Positions 1-9,252 are shown, counted from the stretch's first letter. The stretch: DNA of 64,000 bases from Rhodospirillaceae bacterium (GCA_902579545.1 CACHHO010000001.1:1-64000), one strand, 5' to 3'. Notes: a model not told the origin generated them from the sequence alone. Numbers and translations: made by a program.

Positions 1-405
1 ATAGTGTTTACTTTTCAAAAAGAAGTAGGGAATAGAATTATTGCTAAACCAGGAAGCAAAGAATATTCTAGGCTTTCAGTAATAGTTCAATCTGTCTGCA
101 ATATATCCATAGTGCAAAAACTGCCTGCGTCAGTTTTTTTTCCCAAACCTAATGTTGATAGTAGCGTTTTAAAGTTTATACCAAAAAAAAATATTACCAT
201 AAACAATTTTGAAGCCTTGAAAGAAATAACAAAAAAGTCCTTTAATAAAAGAAGAAAAATGATCAAGAACTCACTAAAGGATATAAAAAATATATCTTAT
301 TATTTAAATAACATAGGTATTGAAGAAAATACAAGACCTGAAGATATATCTGTTCAATCATATTGTAGATTGACTAACCTTATTTTTAAAAATACTAAAG
401 AATAG
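1..405 (+). CDS. rsmA: 16S rRNA dimethyladenosine transferase, C-terminal part
   Basis: This is the last 134 codons of RsmA/KsgA, which dimethylates two adjacent adenines near the 3' end of 16S rRNA during small-subunit maturation. The 5' part lies outside the window. The visible protein carries the family stretch FQKEVGNRIIAKPGSKEYS followed by a PKPNVDSSV segment, which marks the junction of the methyltransferase core and the C-terminal RNA-binding domain. The frame is open at base 1, so the GTG at position 4 is internal and not a start. The 3' end overlaps the convergent gmk by about 11 bases. Confidence 0.93.
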   Translation: MVFTFQKEVGNRIIAKPGSKEYSRLSVIVQSVCNISIVQKLPASVFFPKPNVDSSVLKFIPKKNITINNFEALKEITKKSFNKRRKMIKNSLKDIKNISYYLNNIGIEENTRPEDISVQSYCRLTNLIFKNTKE

Positions 406-1030
406 ACTTTCTAACGAAGTTATTCAAACCAGTCTGCCTGTATCTTTTAAGTCTTTCTGCATCTAGTATGGCTCTTAATTTTTTTAAAGTTTGTGTTAGA
501 TCATCATTAATAATAACATAGTCATATTCAGCCCAATGCGTAATTTCTGATACTGCCTCAGACATTCTTTTTTTTACTTCTTTATTAGTATCTTGAGCTC
601 TATTTAAAAGTCTTTTCTCTAATTCCTTTGTTGAAGGAGGCAAAATAAAAACAGTAACAAGATATTTAGACTCTTTTTCTTTAATTTCCTGAGTTCCCTG
701 CCAGTCTATATCAAACAATATATCTTTTCCTGCTTGAAGTTTTTTCATAATAGGGCCTTTTGGTGTACCATATTTATTACCAAATACAGTTGCATGCTCT
801 AAAAACATATTTTGATTTATCATAGTATCAAAACGTTTTTCAGTAACAAAAATATAGTCTTCTTTATTTTTTTCTTTCTTTCTAGGTTTTCTAGTAGTTA
901 CTGATATAGATAGCTCTATATTTCTATCTTTTTCTATTAACTTTCTCGCTAATGTAGTCTTCCCTGCTCCTGAAGGAGATGATATGACCAACATTATTCC
1001 TGACCTTTTTATTTTATTATTTATTTTCAT
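395..1030 (-). CDS. gmk: Guanylate kinase
   Basis: Guanylate kinase phosphorylates GMP to GDP with ATP. The P-loop SPSGAGKT lies at residues 18-25, followed by the GMP-binding segment SVTTRKPR and the YGTPKG region. At 211 aa the length is normal. The start at 1030 overlaps the mltG stop by 14 bases. An internal ATG at 994 (residue 13) also follows an SD-like AGGTCAGGA, but alphaproteobacterial homologues commonly have a basic stretch before the MLVISSPSG segment, so the longer form is preferred. It is the last gene of the leftward run fabD-fabG-acpP-fabF-mltG-gmk. Confidence 0.95.
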   Translation of the reverse strand: MKINNKIKRSGIMLVISSPSGAGKTTLARKLIEKDRNIELSISVTTRKPRKKEKNKEDYIFVTEKRFDTMINQNMFLEHATVFGNKYGTPKGPIMKKLQAGKDILFDIDWQGTQEIKEKESKYLVTVFILPPSTKELEKRLLNRAQDTNKEVKKRMSEAVSEITHWAEYDYVIINDDLTQTLKKLRAILDAERLKRYRQTGLNNFVRKSIL

Positions 1031-1975
1031 TTTTTTCTGTAAGTTTTTTTCTCCAAATAATTACATTCTCCTGGTGTTGCTTTAAAGTAGCACTAAATCT
1101 ATGACCTTTCTTTCCATCTGCAACAAAATATAAATAGTTTGTTTCTATAGGATTCATTGCTGCATTTAATGCTATTTCTCCTGGATTGCATATTGGAGTT
1201 ATTGGTAAACCTTTTCTAGTATAAGTGTTCCATGCGTTATCATTTCTTAAATCAAATTTAAAAATCTTTCTTGTTTTCTCTTCAGAAAACAAATTCTTAG
1301 CATATAGAATTGTTGGATCAGATTGTAACTTCATATTTTTTTTTAGTCTATTATGAAATACACTAGACACTATAAATTTTTCTTCTGCCTTTATTGTTTC
1401 TGCCTCTATTATAGAAGCCAGCTTAATTAAGTCTAGTTTAGTTTTTAATATTTTTGATTGATTATGCCAAATCTTATTTACTACATTTTCCATCTTATTT
1501 TGCATTCTTTTAACTATTTTTTCTTTTTCTTCACCTCTTAAAAAAAAATAGGTATCAGGAAACACAGATCCTTCGTTAAGTAATCCATCCAGTTTTCCAA
1601 CTAGAAATTTATTCTTATTAATAATTTCAATGACCGTTTCAATAGTAGTACATTCAGGTATTACTATTTTTCTGTAGTAAAACTCTCCATTTTTTAGAAT
1701 ATCTATTACACTAGAAAGTGAAGTTTTACCGGAAAATAAGTATTCACCCGACTTTAATTTATTTTCCAATTTTATAACTTTAACAAAAATTTTAAAAAAG
1801 AAAGAACTTTTAATTACATTTTCTTTTTTTAATAGGTCAGCTATTTCATTAGTTGAATAGCCACTTTTAATGAATACAACTTTTTCTTCGCTAGCCTCAT
1901 TGCTTGAAACACTGAATATTAAAATTGGAGATATTAAAAAAAAAAAATTACAATAAGACTTTTATTTAATTTCAT
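1017..1975 (-). CDS. mltG: Endolytic murein transglycosylase MltG, frame disrupted near the N-terminus
   Basis: MltG is a membrane-anchored lytic transglycosylase that cuts nascent peptidoglycan. The YceG catalytic region is intact, with the LASIIEAET segment (catalytic Glu) and a following NRLKKNMKLQSDPT motif. The uninterrupted frame covers only 1017-1769, from a TTG that is clearly internal. Upstream, the same frame encodes the normal N-terminal LysM-like region (NEIADLLKKENVIKSS), with no ATG or GTG. A perfect ATGA overlap with the fabF stop places the true ATG at 1975, followed by a hydrophobic signal/anchor. The two parts are separated by a 12-base homopolymer (1936-1947): as written, the upstream frame meets TAA right after it, whereas 10 or 13 bases would join them. 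This is a sequencing or assembly error, a real mutation, or slippage. Confidence 0.85.
1936..1947. repeat. 12-base A/T homopolymer at the mltG frame break
   Basis: There are twelve A residues on the + strand (twelve T in the mltG sense strand), located in the codons for the hydrophobic N-terminal segment. The run puts the ATG at 1975 one base out of frame with the rest of mltG. Runs of this length are prone to replication and transcription slippage and also to sequencing error. Confidence 0.9.
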
Positions 1976-3234
1976 CTAGGTTTGCCTACTATTATTGAAG
2001 CATTAGTGCCTCCAAAACCAAAAGAGTTAGATAAAGCTGTTCGAATCTTTTTTTGTTTTGCCTCTTTGGCTACAAGGTCAATTTCTAAAGGATTTTTACA
2101 AGGATTTTCTAAATTCAAAGTAGGTGGTGCAATGTCATAATAGGTTGCTAGTATACTAAAAATAGCTTCTACAGCACCGGCTGCTCCTAAAAGATGTCCT
2201 ATGGATGATTTAGTAGAACTCATACTTATTTTGTCACTTTGATTTACAAAAAGCCTAGAAACTGATTCCAGTTCTATTTCATCTCCTAAGGGTGTAGAAG
2301 TTCCATGAGCATTAATATAATCAATTTCATCAATATTTATATTACCATTTGTTAATGCAGCTTGCATGCATCTAAATCCACCGTTTCCATCAGCAGCTGG
2401 TGCGGTTATATGGTATGCATCTCCTGTTAAACCATACCCTAAGACCTCCGCATATATCTTAGACCCTCTTTTTTTAGCGGTTTCATAGTTCTCTAGAACT
2501 ACTATGCCTGCTCCCTCTCCCATAACAAAGCCATCCCTTTGATTATCCCAAGGTCTTGAGGCCTTTTCTGGTGTATCATTAAAATTTGTGGATAGTGCCC
2601 TAGCTGCAGCAAAACCAGCAATACCTAACCTACAAACTGCTGCCTCAGATCCTCCTGCTATCATTATATCCGCTTCACCTGCTTTTATAATTCTTGTTGC
2701 GTCTCCTAAAGCGTGTGCTCCTGTCGAACAGGCCGTAACTACGGAGTGATTAGGACCTTTAAAGCCATATTTTATAGATATTTGACCTGAAGCTAAATTT
2801 ATTAAACAAGATGGAATAAAAAAAGGGCTCATTCTTTTTGGTCCTTTTAAACTAAGGGTTTCATTTGCCTTTGCTATTGATTGCAATCCTCCAATCCCAG
2901 AACCAATTAAAACTCCGGTCCTATTTGAACTCTCTTCATCTAAATCTTCAATTCCAGCGTCTTTTATAGCTTGACCTGCGGCAGCCACTGCAAATAATAT
3001 AAAATCATCAACCTTTCTTTGATCCTTAGGTTCCATATATTTATTAGCATCAAAGCCAAAATCTTTATCTAAGGTTGGAATTTGCCCTGCTATTTTTACG
3101 TTCAAATCTTCTGTATCAAAAGAATTAATTTTATTAATTCCGGACTTAGATTCTATCAGTTTTTTCCAGGTATCCGTAACATTAGCGGCCAAAGGCGAAA
3201 CCATGCCTATTCCAGTAACTACTACCCTAGTCAT
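1972..3234 (-). CDS. fabF: 3-oxoacyl-[acyl-carrier-protein] synthase II
   Basis: This condensing enzyme of type II fatty-acid synthesis elongates acyl-ACP with malonyl-ACP. The thiolase-fold active site is complete: Cys169 in VVTACSTGAH, His310 in NAHGTSTPLGD, and Lys342 and His347 in TKSSIGHLLGAAG. At 420 aa the length is typical of FabF. It starts 7 bases after the acpP stop, and its stop overlaps the mltG ATG as ATGA, which implies translational coupling in the fab operon. Confidence 0.97.
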   Translation of the reverse strand: MTRVVVTGIGMVSPLAANVTDTWKKLIESKSGINKINSFDTEDLNVKIAGQIPTLDKDFGFDANKYMEPKDQRKVDDFILFAVAAAGQAIKDAGIEDLDEESSNRTGVLIGSGIGGLQSIAKANETLSLKGPKRMSPFFIPSCLINLASGQISIKYGFKGPNHSVVTACSTGAHALGDATRIIKAGEADIMIAGGSEAAVCRLGIAGFAAARALSTNFNDTPEKASRPWDNQRDGFVMGEGAGIVVLENYETAKKRGSKIYAEVLGYGLTGDAYHITAPAADGNGGFRCMQAALTNGNINIDEIDYINAHGTSTPLGDEIELESVSRLFVNQSDKISMSSTKSSIGHLLGAAGAVEAIFSILATYYDIAPPTLNLENPCKNPLEIDLVAKEAKQKKIRTALSNSFGFGGTNASIIVGKPR

Positions 3235-3241
3235 ATTTTAC

Positions 3242-3475
3242 CTAGGCGTTTTCTTCTATATAATTAATAGCATCCTTAACGGTAATAATTTTTTCTGCTA
3301 TATCGTCAGGAATTTCACAACTAAACTCTTCTTCAAATGCCATAACTAATTCAACAGTATCCAAACTATCAGCACCCAAATCATCTATAAAAGAAGCAGT
3401 TTCTGTAACTTTTTCATCATCTACTCCCAAGTGTTCTACTACAATTTTTTTTACTCTTTCTGAAATATCACTCAT
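3242..3475 (-). CDS. acpP: Acyl carrier protein
   Basis: This is the acidic 77-aa four-helix carrier of fatty-acid synthesis. The 4'-phosphopantetheine attachment site is Ser37 in [12 protein letters not shown]. It lies between fabG and fabF as in most bacteria. It is distinct from the second, divergent ACP at 23109-23363 in the surface island, which has a WDSLNQI site. Confidence 0.97.
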   Translation of the reverse strand: MSDISERVKKIVVEHLGVDDEKVTETASFIDDLGADSLDTVELVMAFEEEFSCEIPDDIAEKIITVKDAINYIEENA

Positions 3476-3561
3476 ACTAATACCTTTCTTTTAGATATAA
3501 AATATCTATACTATTTTAAAAATTTTTCAAATACTTTATGTAAAAAAAAATAAAGTATTAT

Positions 3562-4296
3562 TTACATTAACATTCCTCCATTTACATGAAATGTCTGACC
3601 AGTAATATAACTAGACTTATCACTTGCTAAGAATTTAGTCAAATTAGATATATCTTCTGGCATACCGATTCTACGAGCAGGAATATTTTCTATAATTTTT
3701 TCTTCATTTTTTTCTATAATGTTTTTAGTCATCGCTGTATTTATAAAGCCTGGTGCTATACAATTTGCAGTAATGCCTCTGCTTGCTACTTCTAAAGCTA
3801 TAGATTTAGTCATAGCTTCAATTCCAGCTTTAGATGCTGCATAATTAGATTGTCCTATATTACCAGAAGAACCTATTACAGAAGAAATACTTATAATTCT
3901 TCCAAATCTATTTTTAATCATAAACTTTAAAATTTCTTTAGTTAAGAAAAATACACTATTTAAATTTAGATTAATTACATCCAACCATTCCTCCTTTTTC
4001 ATTCTTAATGCTAAATTATCTTTAGTAATTCCTGCATTATTTATTAAAATATCAATTTTATTATCAAATGAATTATTAATTTTATTGATTATATTTTCTA
4101 TATTATTTAAGTTACTAAAATCACATTCAACGTATTCTGCCTTTTCATTAAGACTTTCTGATAGCCTTTTTAGTTTTTCATTTCTTGTTCCAGTTAGTAA
4201 AATATTATTATTATTTGCATCAAAGGTTCTAACAATAGCTTCACCTATTCCTCCAGTTGCTCCAGTGATTAATATATTTTTATTTTCTATTTTCAT
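3562..4296 (-). CDS. fabG: 3-oxoacyl-[acyl-carrier-protein] reductase
   Basis: This NADPH-dependent SDR reduces 3-oxoacyl-ACP. The cofactor motif TGATGGIG is at residues 11-18, NNAG near 86-89, and the catalytic Ser139, Tyr152 and Lys156 appear in the ISISSV and SNYAASKAG segments. At 244 aa it has typical FabG length and ends in the conserved HVNGGMLM. Its ATG overlaps the fabD stop by 4 bases. The neighbours (fabD, acpP, fabF) identify it as the housekeeping FabG among the several SDRs here. Confidence 0.96.
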   Translation of the reverse strand: MKIENKNILITGATGGIGEAIVRTFDANNNNILLTGTRNEKLKRLSESLNEKAEYVECDFSNLNNIENIINKINNSFDNKIDILINNAGITKDNLALRMKKEEWLDVINLNLNSVFFLTKEILKFMIKNRFGRIISISSVIGSSGNIGQSNYAASKAGIEAMTKSIALEVASRGITANCIAPGFINTAMTKNIIEKNEEKIIENIPARRIGMPEDISNLTKFLASDKSSYITGQTFHVNGGMLM

Positions 4297-5237
4297 TTAT
4301 TTCTTTCAACATAATTTTCTATATTTTGAATTGTAGAAATAGAAATTGCTTCAAATTGATTGTCAGAATTCATTCTTTTAATCATATTTGTTAATGTGCT
4401 ACCATTTCCTAACTCTATAAATTGTTCTGTTCCTTTATGCAACATAAATTCAATACTCTCATACCACCTTACTGTAGAGAAAGTTTGCATAAATAATGAT
4501 TTCTTAAGATCATCTAAATCTAAATTTGGCTTAGCAGAGTAATTACAAACTATTGGCACAGAAGGACTTCTGAAATTAAGAGTTTTAAAAGATTTTTCAA
4601 GCTTTAATGCCGTCTCTTTCATATATCCGCAGTGAAAAGGAGCACTTACCATAAGCTTAACTCCTTTTATTTTATTTTTCTTAGTGTAATCTAAAACCAT
4701 ATCTATTGCTTCTGTATCTCCAGAAATTACTATTTGATTAATAGAGTTATAATTTGCTATCTCACAAATTAAGTTGCTGGGTACATTTTTTATTATTTCT
4801 TTAACTTGATGAATATCTATTCCAATGAGTGCAGCCATTGATCCTTTTCCTGGCTGTAAGGCACTTTGCATACTTTTACCCCTAATTTTAAGCAGTTTTG
4901 CTACTTCCATTAAATCTAAGCAGTCAGTTGCTACTAGAGATGTATATTCCCCTAATGAATGTCCAGCACAATATTTTACTTCCTTAAACTGTTCACCGTA
5001 TTCTTTTCGCAGAGTTTCTAATAAAGCAATTGATACCGTCATTATTGCTGGCTGAGCATTTTCAGTTAATGTAAGTTCTTCTAAAGGTCCTTCAAAAATA
5101 AGCTTAGATAGGTGTTGAGATAAACTATCATCAACAATTTCAAATATGTCTCTTGCTACACTAAAACTGTCAAAAAGTTCTTTTCCCATTCCTACTTTTT
5201 GAGAACCTTGCCCAGGAAAAACTAGTACTTTACTCAT
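4293..5237 (-). CDS. fabD: Malonyl-CoA:ACP transacylase
   Basis: FabD transfers malonyl from CoA to ACP. The N-terminal FPGQGSQ and the nucleophile elbow GHSLG (Ser94) are present, with the second catalytic residue in APFHCGYM. At 314 aa it has normal length. It is the first gene of the leftward fatty-acid operon and is divergent from rpsF across about 104 bases, so the operon promoter should lie in that gap. Confidence 0.96.
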   Translation of the reverse strand: MSKVLVFPGQGSQKVGMGKELFDSFSVARDIFEIVDDSLSQHLSKLIFEGPLEELTLTENAQPAIMTVSIALLETLRKEYGEQFKEVKYCAGHSLGEYTSLVATDCLDLMEVAKLLKIRGKSMQSALQPGKGSMAALIGIDIHQVKEIIKNVPSNLICEIANYNSINQIVISGDTEAIDMVLDYTKKNKIKGVKLMVSAPFHCGYMKETALKLEKSFKTLNFRSPSVPIVCNYSAKPNLDLDDLKKSLFMQTFSTVRWYESIEFMLHKGTEQFIELGNGSTLTNMIKRMNSDNQFEAISISTIQNIENYVERNK

Positions 5238-5285
5238 TTAAACCTTTTTAATTTATTAAATATACTATAAAATATAAAATAAAAC

Positions 5286-5313
5286 TTGCAAGTAACTCAA
5301 ATTTTACTATATT
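5286..5313 (+). promoter_or_regulatory. Possible sigma-70-type promoter of the rpsF operon
   Basis: TTGCAA (5286-5291) is followed after 16 bases by TATATT (5308-5313), about 29 bases before the rpsF ATG. The match is reasonable, but in DNA this AT-rich such matches arise by chance. The same divergent gap must also hold the fabD promoter. Confidence 0.3.
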
Positions 5314-5341
5314 TCAAGTTTTAATATTAAAATATTTAATT

Positions 5342-5725
5342 ATGCAATTATATGAAACTATATATATAGTCAAGCAAGATTTAGATAGTAAATTAATCAA
5401 AGACGTAGAAGATAAATATGATAATTTGTTAAAATTGAATAAAGCTACCATTGAATATAAAGAAAATTGGGGCTTAAGAAATTTAGCATACAAAATCCAA
5501 AATTATAAAAAAGGTTATTATTACATGGTGGTATTTAATTCAGACTTACATGCCTTAGAAGAACTGGAGAGAAATTTTAGAATTGATGAAAATGTAATAA
5601 GATTTTTAACCACAAAAATTTCTGAAGTTCCAAATGAACCGTCGCATATAATGAAAGCTAAAATAGAGAAAGAAAATACTGAAAATATGCTCCCTGAAGC
5701 TAATCTTGCAAGTAATGAGAGTTAA
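5342..5725 (+). CDS. rpsF: 30S ribosomal protein S6
   Basis: S6 is a small-subunit protein that binds the 16S central domain together with S18. It begins [14 protein letters not shown] and contains the family segment [20 protein letters not shown]. At 127 aa its length is normal, with an acidic C-terminal tail. No clear Shine-Dalgarno sequence precedes the ATG. It heads the operon rpsF-rpsR-rplI, the classic order. Confidence 0.96.
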   Translation: MQLYETIYIVKQDLDSKLIKDVEDKYDNLLKLNKATIEYKENWGLRNLAYKIQNYKKGYYYMVVFNSDLHALEELERNFRIDENVIRFLTTKISEVPNEPSHIMKAKIEKENTENMLPEANLASNES

Positions 5726-5726
5726 A

Positions 5727-6011
5727 ATGAGAAATAGTCGAAGTCAAGATAATAATAGAAATAATAGAAATAATAATCAAAAGAAACAATTATTTACTAA
5801 GAAATTTAAAAGTTGTCCTTTCAGTGGGAAGCATTCTCCTAAAATTGATTATAAAAATGTCAAATTATTGGAAAGGTACATATCAGAAAAGGGGAAAATT
5901 ATTCCAAGCAGAATTAGTTTTGTATCAAGTTCTAAACAAAGACTCCTATCAAAAGCAATAAAAAAAGCTAGAACTTTGGCTTTAATTTCACACGTAGGAA
6001 AATCTAGATAA
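5727..6011 (+). CDS. rpsR: 30S ribosomal protein S18
   Basis: S18 is the partner of S6 in the small subunit. The core reads [19 protein letters not shown] with a C-terminal basic [12 protein letters not shown] place the start at the ATG at 5727, one base after the rpsF stop, giving MRNSRSQ and 94 aa. A longer reading from a TTG at 5706 would overlap rpsF and is unlikely. The asparagine-rich N-terminus reflects the AT-rich composition. Its stop overlaps the rplI start as TAATG. Confidence 0.94.
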   Translation: MRNSRSQDNNRNNRNNNQKKQLFTKKFKSCPFSGKHSPKIDYKNVKLLERYISEKGKIIPSRISFVSSSKQRLLSKAIKKARTLALISHVGKSR

Positions 6012-6469
6012 TGGATATAATTTTATTAGAAAAAATATCTAAACTAGGAGATATAGGGGAGACAGTAAAGGTAAAAAGTGGATTTGCCAGGAATTACCTC
6101 TTTCCTAATAAAAAAGCAATAAGAGCTACTGAAGAAAATAAAAAAGTATATGAAGAAAAGAAAGAGGAATTAGAAAAAGCAAATCTAGAAAAAATAAAGA
6201 GTGCTAAAGAAAAAGTAGGGCTTTTGCCTAAAAAAGTTAAAATTTATAGAGAAGCCAGTGAGCAAGGTGCATTGTTTGGCTCTGTTACATCAAGAGATAT
6301 TGTTAAGGAATTTAATGATGATAATATTAATATATCTGCTAAAGATGTTATTTTAAAATCAAACATCAAAAATATAGGTGAATATGAAGTAGAAGTTGTT
6401 CTTCATCCAGAGGTAATATCTAAGATTAAAGTCTATGTAAGAAATATAGAAGAATCAGTTGCAAAATAA
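6011..6469 (+). CDS. rplI: 50S ribosomal protein L9
   Basis: L9 is a large-subunit protein at the base of the L1 stalk. The N-terminal domain shows the signature KLGDIGETVKVKSGFARNYL, followed by a long charged connecting helix (residues about 45-75) and the C-terminal RNA-binding domain. It is 152 aa, near the usual length. It ends the ribosomal operon; the 178-base gap that follows holds repeated DnaA boxes and then dnaB. Confidence 0.96.
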   Translation: MDIILLEKISKLGDIGETVKVKSGFARNYLFPNKKAIRATEENKKVYEEKKEELEKANLEKIKSAKEKVGLLPKKVKIYREASEQGALFGSVTSRDIVKEFNDDNINISAKDVILKSNIKNIGEYEVEVVLHPEVISKIKVYVRNIEESVAK

Positions 6470-6493
6470 TAAAAGATAATAGGTATATTAAAA

Positions 6494-6577
6494 CTTATTT
6501 TTAAGAAATTTAATTTATCCACAATTTTCAAGATAAAAAAAAGCTTATTTTTTAAGATAAATTTAGTTTTTCCACAA
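6494..6577 (+). promoter_or_regulatory. Two-copy direct repeat, each ending in a DnaA box, upstream of dnaB
   Basis: Two imperfect copies of a unit of about 30 bases begin at 6494 and 6544, exactly 50 bases apart. Both read CTTATTTTT(T)AAGA, then AATTTA, then a DnaA box: TTATCCACA (6515-6523, the exact consensus) and TTTTCCACA (6568-6576, which fits TTWTNCACA). The following 70 bases up to the dnaB ATG are almost pure A/T with a long T run. This is consistent with DnaA control of dnaB or with a small DnaA-binding or unwinding element. I do not claim it is the replication origin. Confidence 0.6.
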
Positions 6578-6647
6578 AGTTATTAAACCCGTTTTTTTTT
6601 TTTAAATTATAAGTTTATTTTAATTTTATTTTAATAAATAATTTAAT

Positions 6648-8141
6648 ATGGAAAAAATTGACAATCATAGTAAAATAGATATTCTAAATAACACTAGAAA
6701 CCCAGAAAATCAATTCCCACATGACAATGAAGCAGAAGAGATACTAATTGGAGCTTTAATAAGTCAAAATAGTTGCATTGAACTTATAGAAAATGGACTA
6801 TCAAATTATCATTTTTATGTGCCAATGCTAGGAAGAATTTTTAAAGCTGTTATAGAATTAACTAATAAAGATCAAATTGCAAACCCATTAACGCTAGATC
6901 ATTATTTTTCAGATGATGAAGCTTTTAATGAGATAGGAGGAAAAAAATACTTAAATAGTTTATGTGAGGGTAATTTAGGTTCAAGCATTGTAAAAGACTA
7001 TGCAAATTTAATTATAGAGTTATACAATAAAAGAGAACTTATTAAAATAGCACAAAATATTTTTACCAATTCTAAAAAGCTAGATTATGAAAAGAGTTCA
7101 ATAGATTTAATTGAAGATATCGAGTCTAAATTATTTGATCTTTCCGAGAATAGAAATTTAGAAAATAATAGGCTTATTCCTTTTTCAGACTCTATTAACC
7201 TCGCAATGACTACTGCTAATGAAGCACATAAAAATAAAGGAAAATTATCTGGAATATCCTCAGGATTTTTAGCGCTAGATAACCTATTAGGGGGTCTTCA
7301 TAGATCTGATCTAGTTATATTAGCAGGAAGACCATCAATGGGAAAAACAGCGTTAGCAACTAATATCGCATACAGTGCAGCCTCAAATAAAAATGACAAC
7401 AAAACAGTTGCATTCTTTTCTTTAGAAATGTCTGCTGAGCAGCTTGCTAATAGAATTTTAGCTGAGCAAGCGTTATTATCTTCAGATAAAATTAGACGAG
7501 GAAAACTCTCTAAAGATGACTTTATAAACTTATCAAAAGTAAGCAATGAAATTTCTAGTAATAGACTTTTTATAGATGACACACCTGCTTTAAATGTATC
7601 TACTTTAAGAACAAGGGCAAGGAGACTTAAAAGAAAGCTTAACGGAGAATTGGGATTAATTGTAGTAGACTATTTACAACTTATGAGAGGAAGCAAGAGA
7701 TATGAAAATAGAGTTCAAGAAATTTCAGAGATTACCCAAGGTTTAAAATCTGTTGCAAAAGAGTTAGATGTTCCTATCTTAGCATTATCACAACTGTCAA
7801 GAGCAGTTGAGCAAAGAGAAGATAAAAGACCTCATCTTGCAGACCTGAGGGAATCTGGAACTATAGAACAGGATGCTGATGTAGTTATGTTCATATACAG
7901 ACAAGAGTATTACGAGGAAAGATCAGAGCCTCAGTCCTCTGGAGCAGAAAACTCTGTAGCTTTTCAAGAAAGATATTTAAAATGGCATGAGAACCTTAAA
8001 AAATGCAAAAATTTAGCTGATGTAATTATTGCCAAACAAAGGCATGGTCCTATTGGTTCTTTGCAATTACATTTCGAAGCAAAGTTTACAAAATTTTCAA
8101 ATCTTACAGACGAAAAGAAGCAACCCAGAAACTTTAATTAA
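6648..8141 (+). CDS. dnaB: Replicative DNA helicase
   Basis: DnaB is the hexameric 5'-3' helicase of the replication fork. The N-terminal primase-interaction domain (about 20-125) begins with the family motif FPHDNEAEEILIGALI. The RecA-like domain has Walker A GRPSMGKT at 227-234 and Walker B LIVVDYLQLM, then ALSQLSRAVEQR and LADLRESGTIEQDAD. It is 497 aa with no intein. The upstream gap contains two DnaA boxes, an obvious candidate for coupling to replication initiation. Confidence 0.97.
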   Translation: MEKIDNHSKIDILNNTRNPENQFPHDNEAEEILIGALISQNSCIELIENGLSNYHFYVPMLGRIFKAVIELTNKDQIANPLTLDHYFSDDEAFNEIGGKKYLNSLCEGNLGSSIVKDYANLIIELYNKRELIKIAQNIFTNSKKLDYEKSSIDLIEDIESKLFDLSENRNLENNRLIPFSDSINLAMTTANEAHKNKGKLSGISSGFLALDNLLGGLHRSDLVILAGRPSMGKTALATNIAYSAASNKNDNKTVAFFSLEMSAEQLANRILAEQALLSSDKIRRGKLSKDDFINLSKVSNEISSNRLFIDDTPALNVSTLRTRARRLKRKLNGELGLIVVDYLQLMRGSKRYENRVQEISEITQGLKSVAKELDVPILALSQLSRAVEQREDKRPHLADLRESGTIEQDADVVMFIYRQEYYEERSEPQSSGAENSVAFQERYLKWHENLKKCKNLADVIIAKQRHGPIGSLQLHFEAKFTKFSNLTDEKKQPRNFN

Positions 8142-8143
8142 AA

Positions 8144-9229
8144 ATGAAATATGTTAATAAAGAATTTAATGCTATTTTAAATATAAATTCTGAAAATATA
8201 AAAAAAAACTATCTTACACTTAAAAAACTGGCTAAAGATGCAGAGGTCGCTTCATGTGTAAAAGCTAATGCTTATGGGCTTGGTATGATAGAAATATGTT
8301 CAATTTTAAAAAAAATGAAGTGTAAAAGTTTTTTTGTAGCTACAGTTGAAGAAGCCTTATTATTGAGAAATAAATTTAAAAGTATTAATATATATCTTTT
8401 GAATGGAATTAATAATATTAGTGATTGTAAAAAACTAGTCAAAAATAGAATTATAATTGTTATTAATAATACTTCACAATTTCTAATTTTAAAAGAAGCA
8501 TATAATTATTTTAATTTTAAAATCCTGTCAGGCATCCATTTAGATACGGGGATGAATAGACTTGGATGGAGTCAAGAGGACATTGATAAATATTATATGT
8601 TTTTAAAAAAATATTTAGACCTTAAATTGGTTATGACTCACATGATCTCCTCAGAAAAAAAATCTTCCTTAAATAGAAAGCAACTTGATAAATTCAATAA
8701 AATAAAAAAAAAATTTTCATTTAATAAAAATATAAAATTTAGCCTTTCTAATTCAAATGCTATTTTTTTAGGAAAAAATTACCATTTCAATTTAGTTAGA
8801 GCAGGAGGTTTTTTATATGGATTAGATCTCTCAAATAAAAATCAAAGTAAAACAGTTGTATCATTGCAAGCGAAGGTTATACAAATAAGTAAAGTTAACG
8901 CTGGTAAAAGTATAGGTTATGGTGCTGAATATATTGCAAAAAAAAATTTAAAAATAGCTACTCTTGCAATAGGATATGCAGATGGACTTCCAAGGAATTA
9001 TAAAGGATATGCTGTCTATAAAAGTAATAAAGTACCTTTTGTAGGAAGAATTTCTATGGATTTAAGTTGTATAGATGTAACCAAATTAAAAAAAATTAGC
9101 GTAAATGATTGGGTTGAAATTTTTGGAAGAAAATTATCTGTATCGCTTTTCTCTGACACCTGTAATACCATACCATATGAAACCACTTGTAGAATTGGAC
9201 CTAGAGTAAAAAGAATTTATAATATATAG
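8144..9229 (+). CDS. alr: Alanine racemase
   Basis: This PLP enzyme interconverts L- and D-alanine for peptidoglycan. The PLP-binding Lys40 lies in CVKANAYGLG. The second catalytic base Tyr is in SIGYGAEY, followed by the family motif GYADGLPRN and the C-terminal GRISMDLSCIDVT. At 361 aa its length is standard. It starts 2 bases after dnaB, and the dnaB-alr order is common in alphaproteobacteria. Confidence 0.95.
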   Translation: MKYVNKEFNAILNINSENIKKNYLTLKKLAKDAEVASCVKANAYGLGMIEICSILKKMKCKSFFVATVEEALLLRNKFKSINIYLLNGINNISDCKKLVKNRIIIVINNTSQFLILKEAYNYFNFKILSGIHLDTGMNRLGWSQEDIDKYYMFLKKYLDLKLVMTHMISSEKKSSLNRKQLDKFNKIKKKFSFNKNIKFSLSNSNAIFLGKNYHFNLVRAGGFLYGLDLSNKNQSKTVVSLQAKVIQISKVNAGKSIGYGAEYIAKKNLKIATLAIGYADGLPRNYKGYAVYKSNKVPFVGRISMDLSCIDVTKLKKISVNDWVEIFGRKLSVSLFSDTCNTIPYETTCRIGPRVKRIYNI

Positions 9230-9252
9230 TATAAAAAAAAGTTGAGGAAATA

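Noticed and set aside
6494-6647. Call this region the chromosomal replication origin.
   Set aside because: Only two DnaA boxes are seen, the usual alphaproteobacterial origin neighbours (hemE, gidA/parAB, dnaA) are absent, and GC skew was not available. Reported only as a DnaA-box element.
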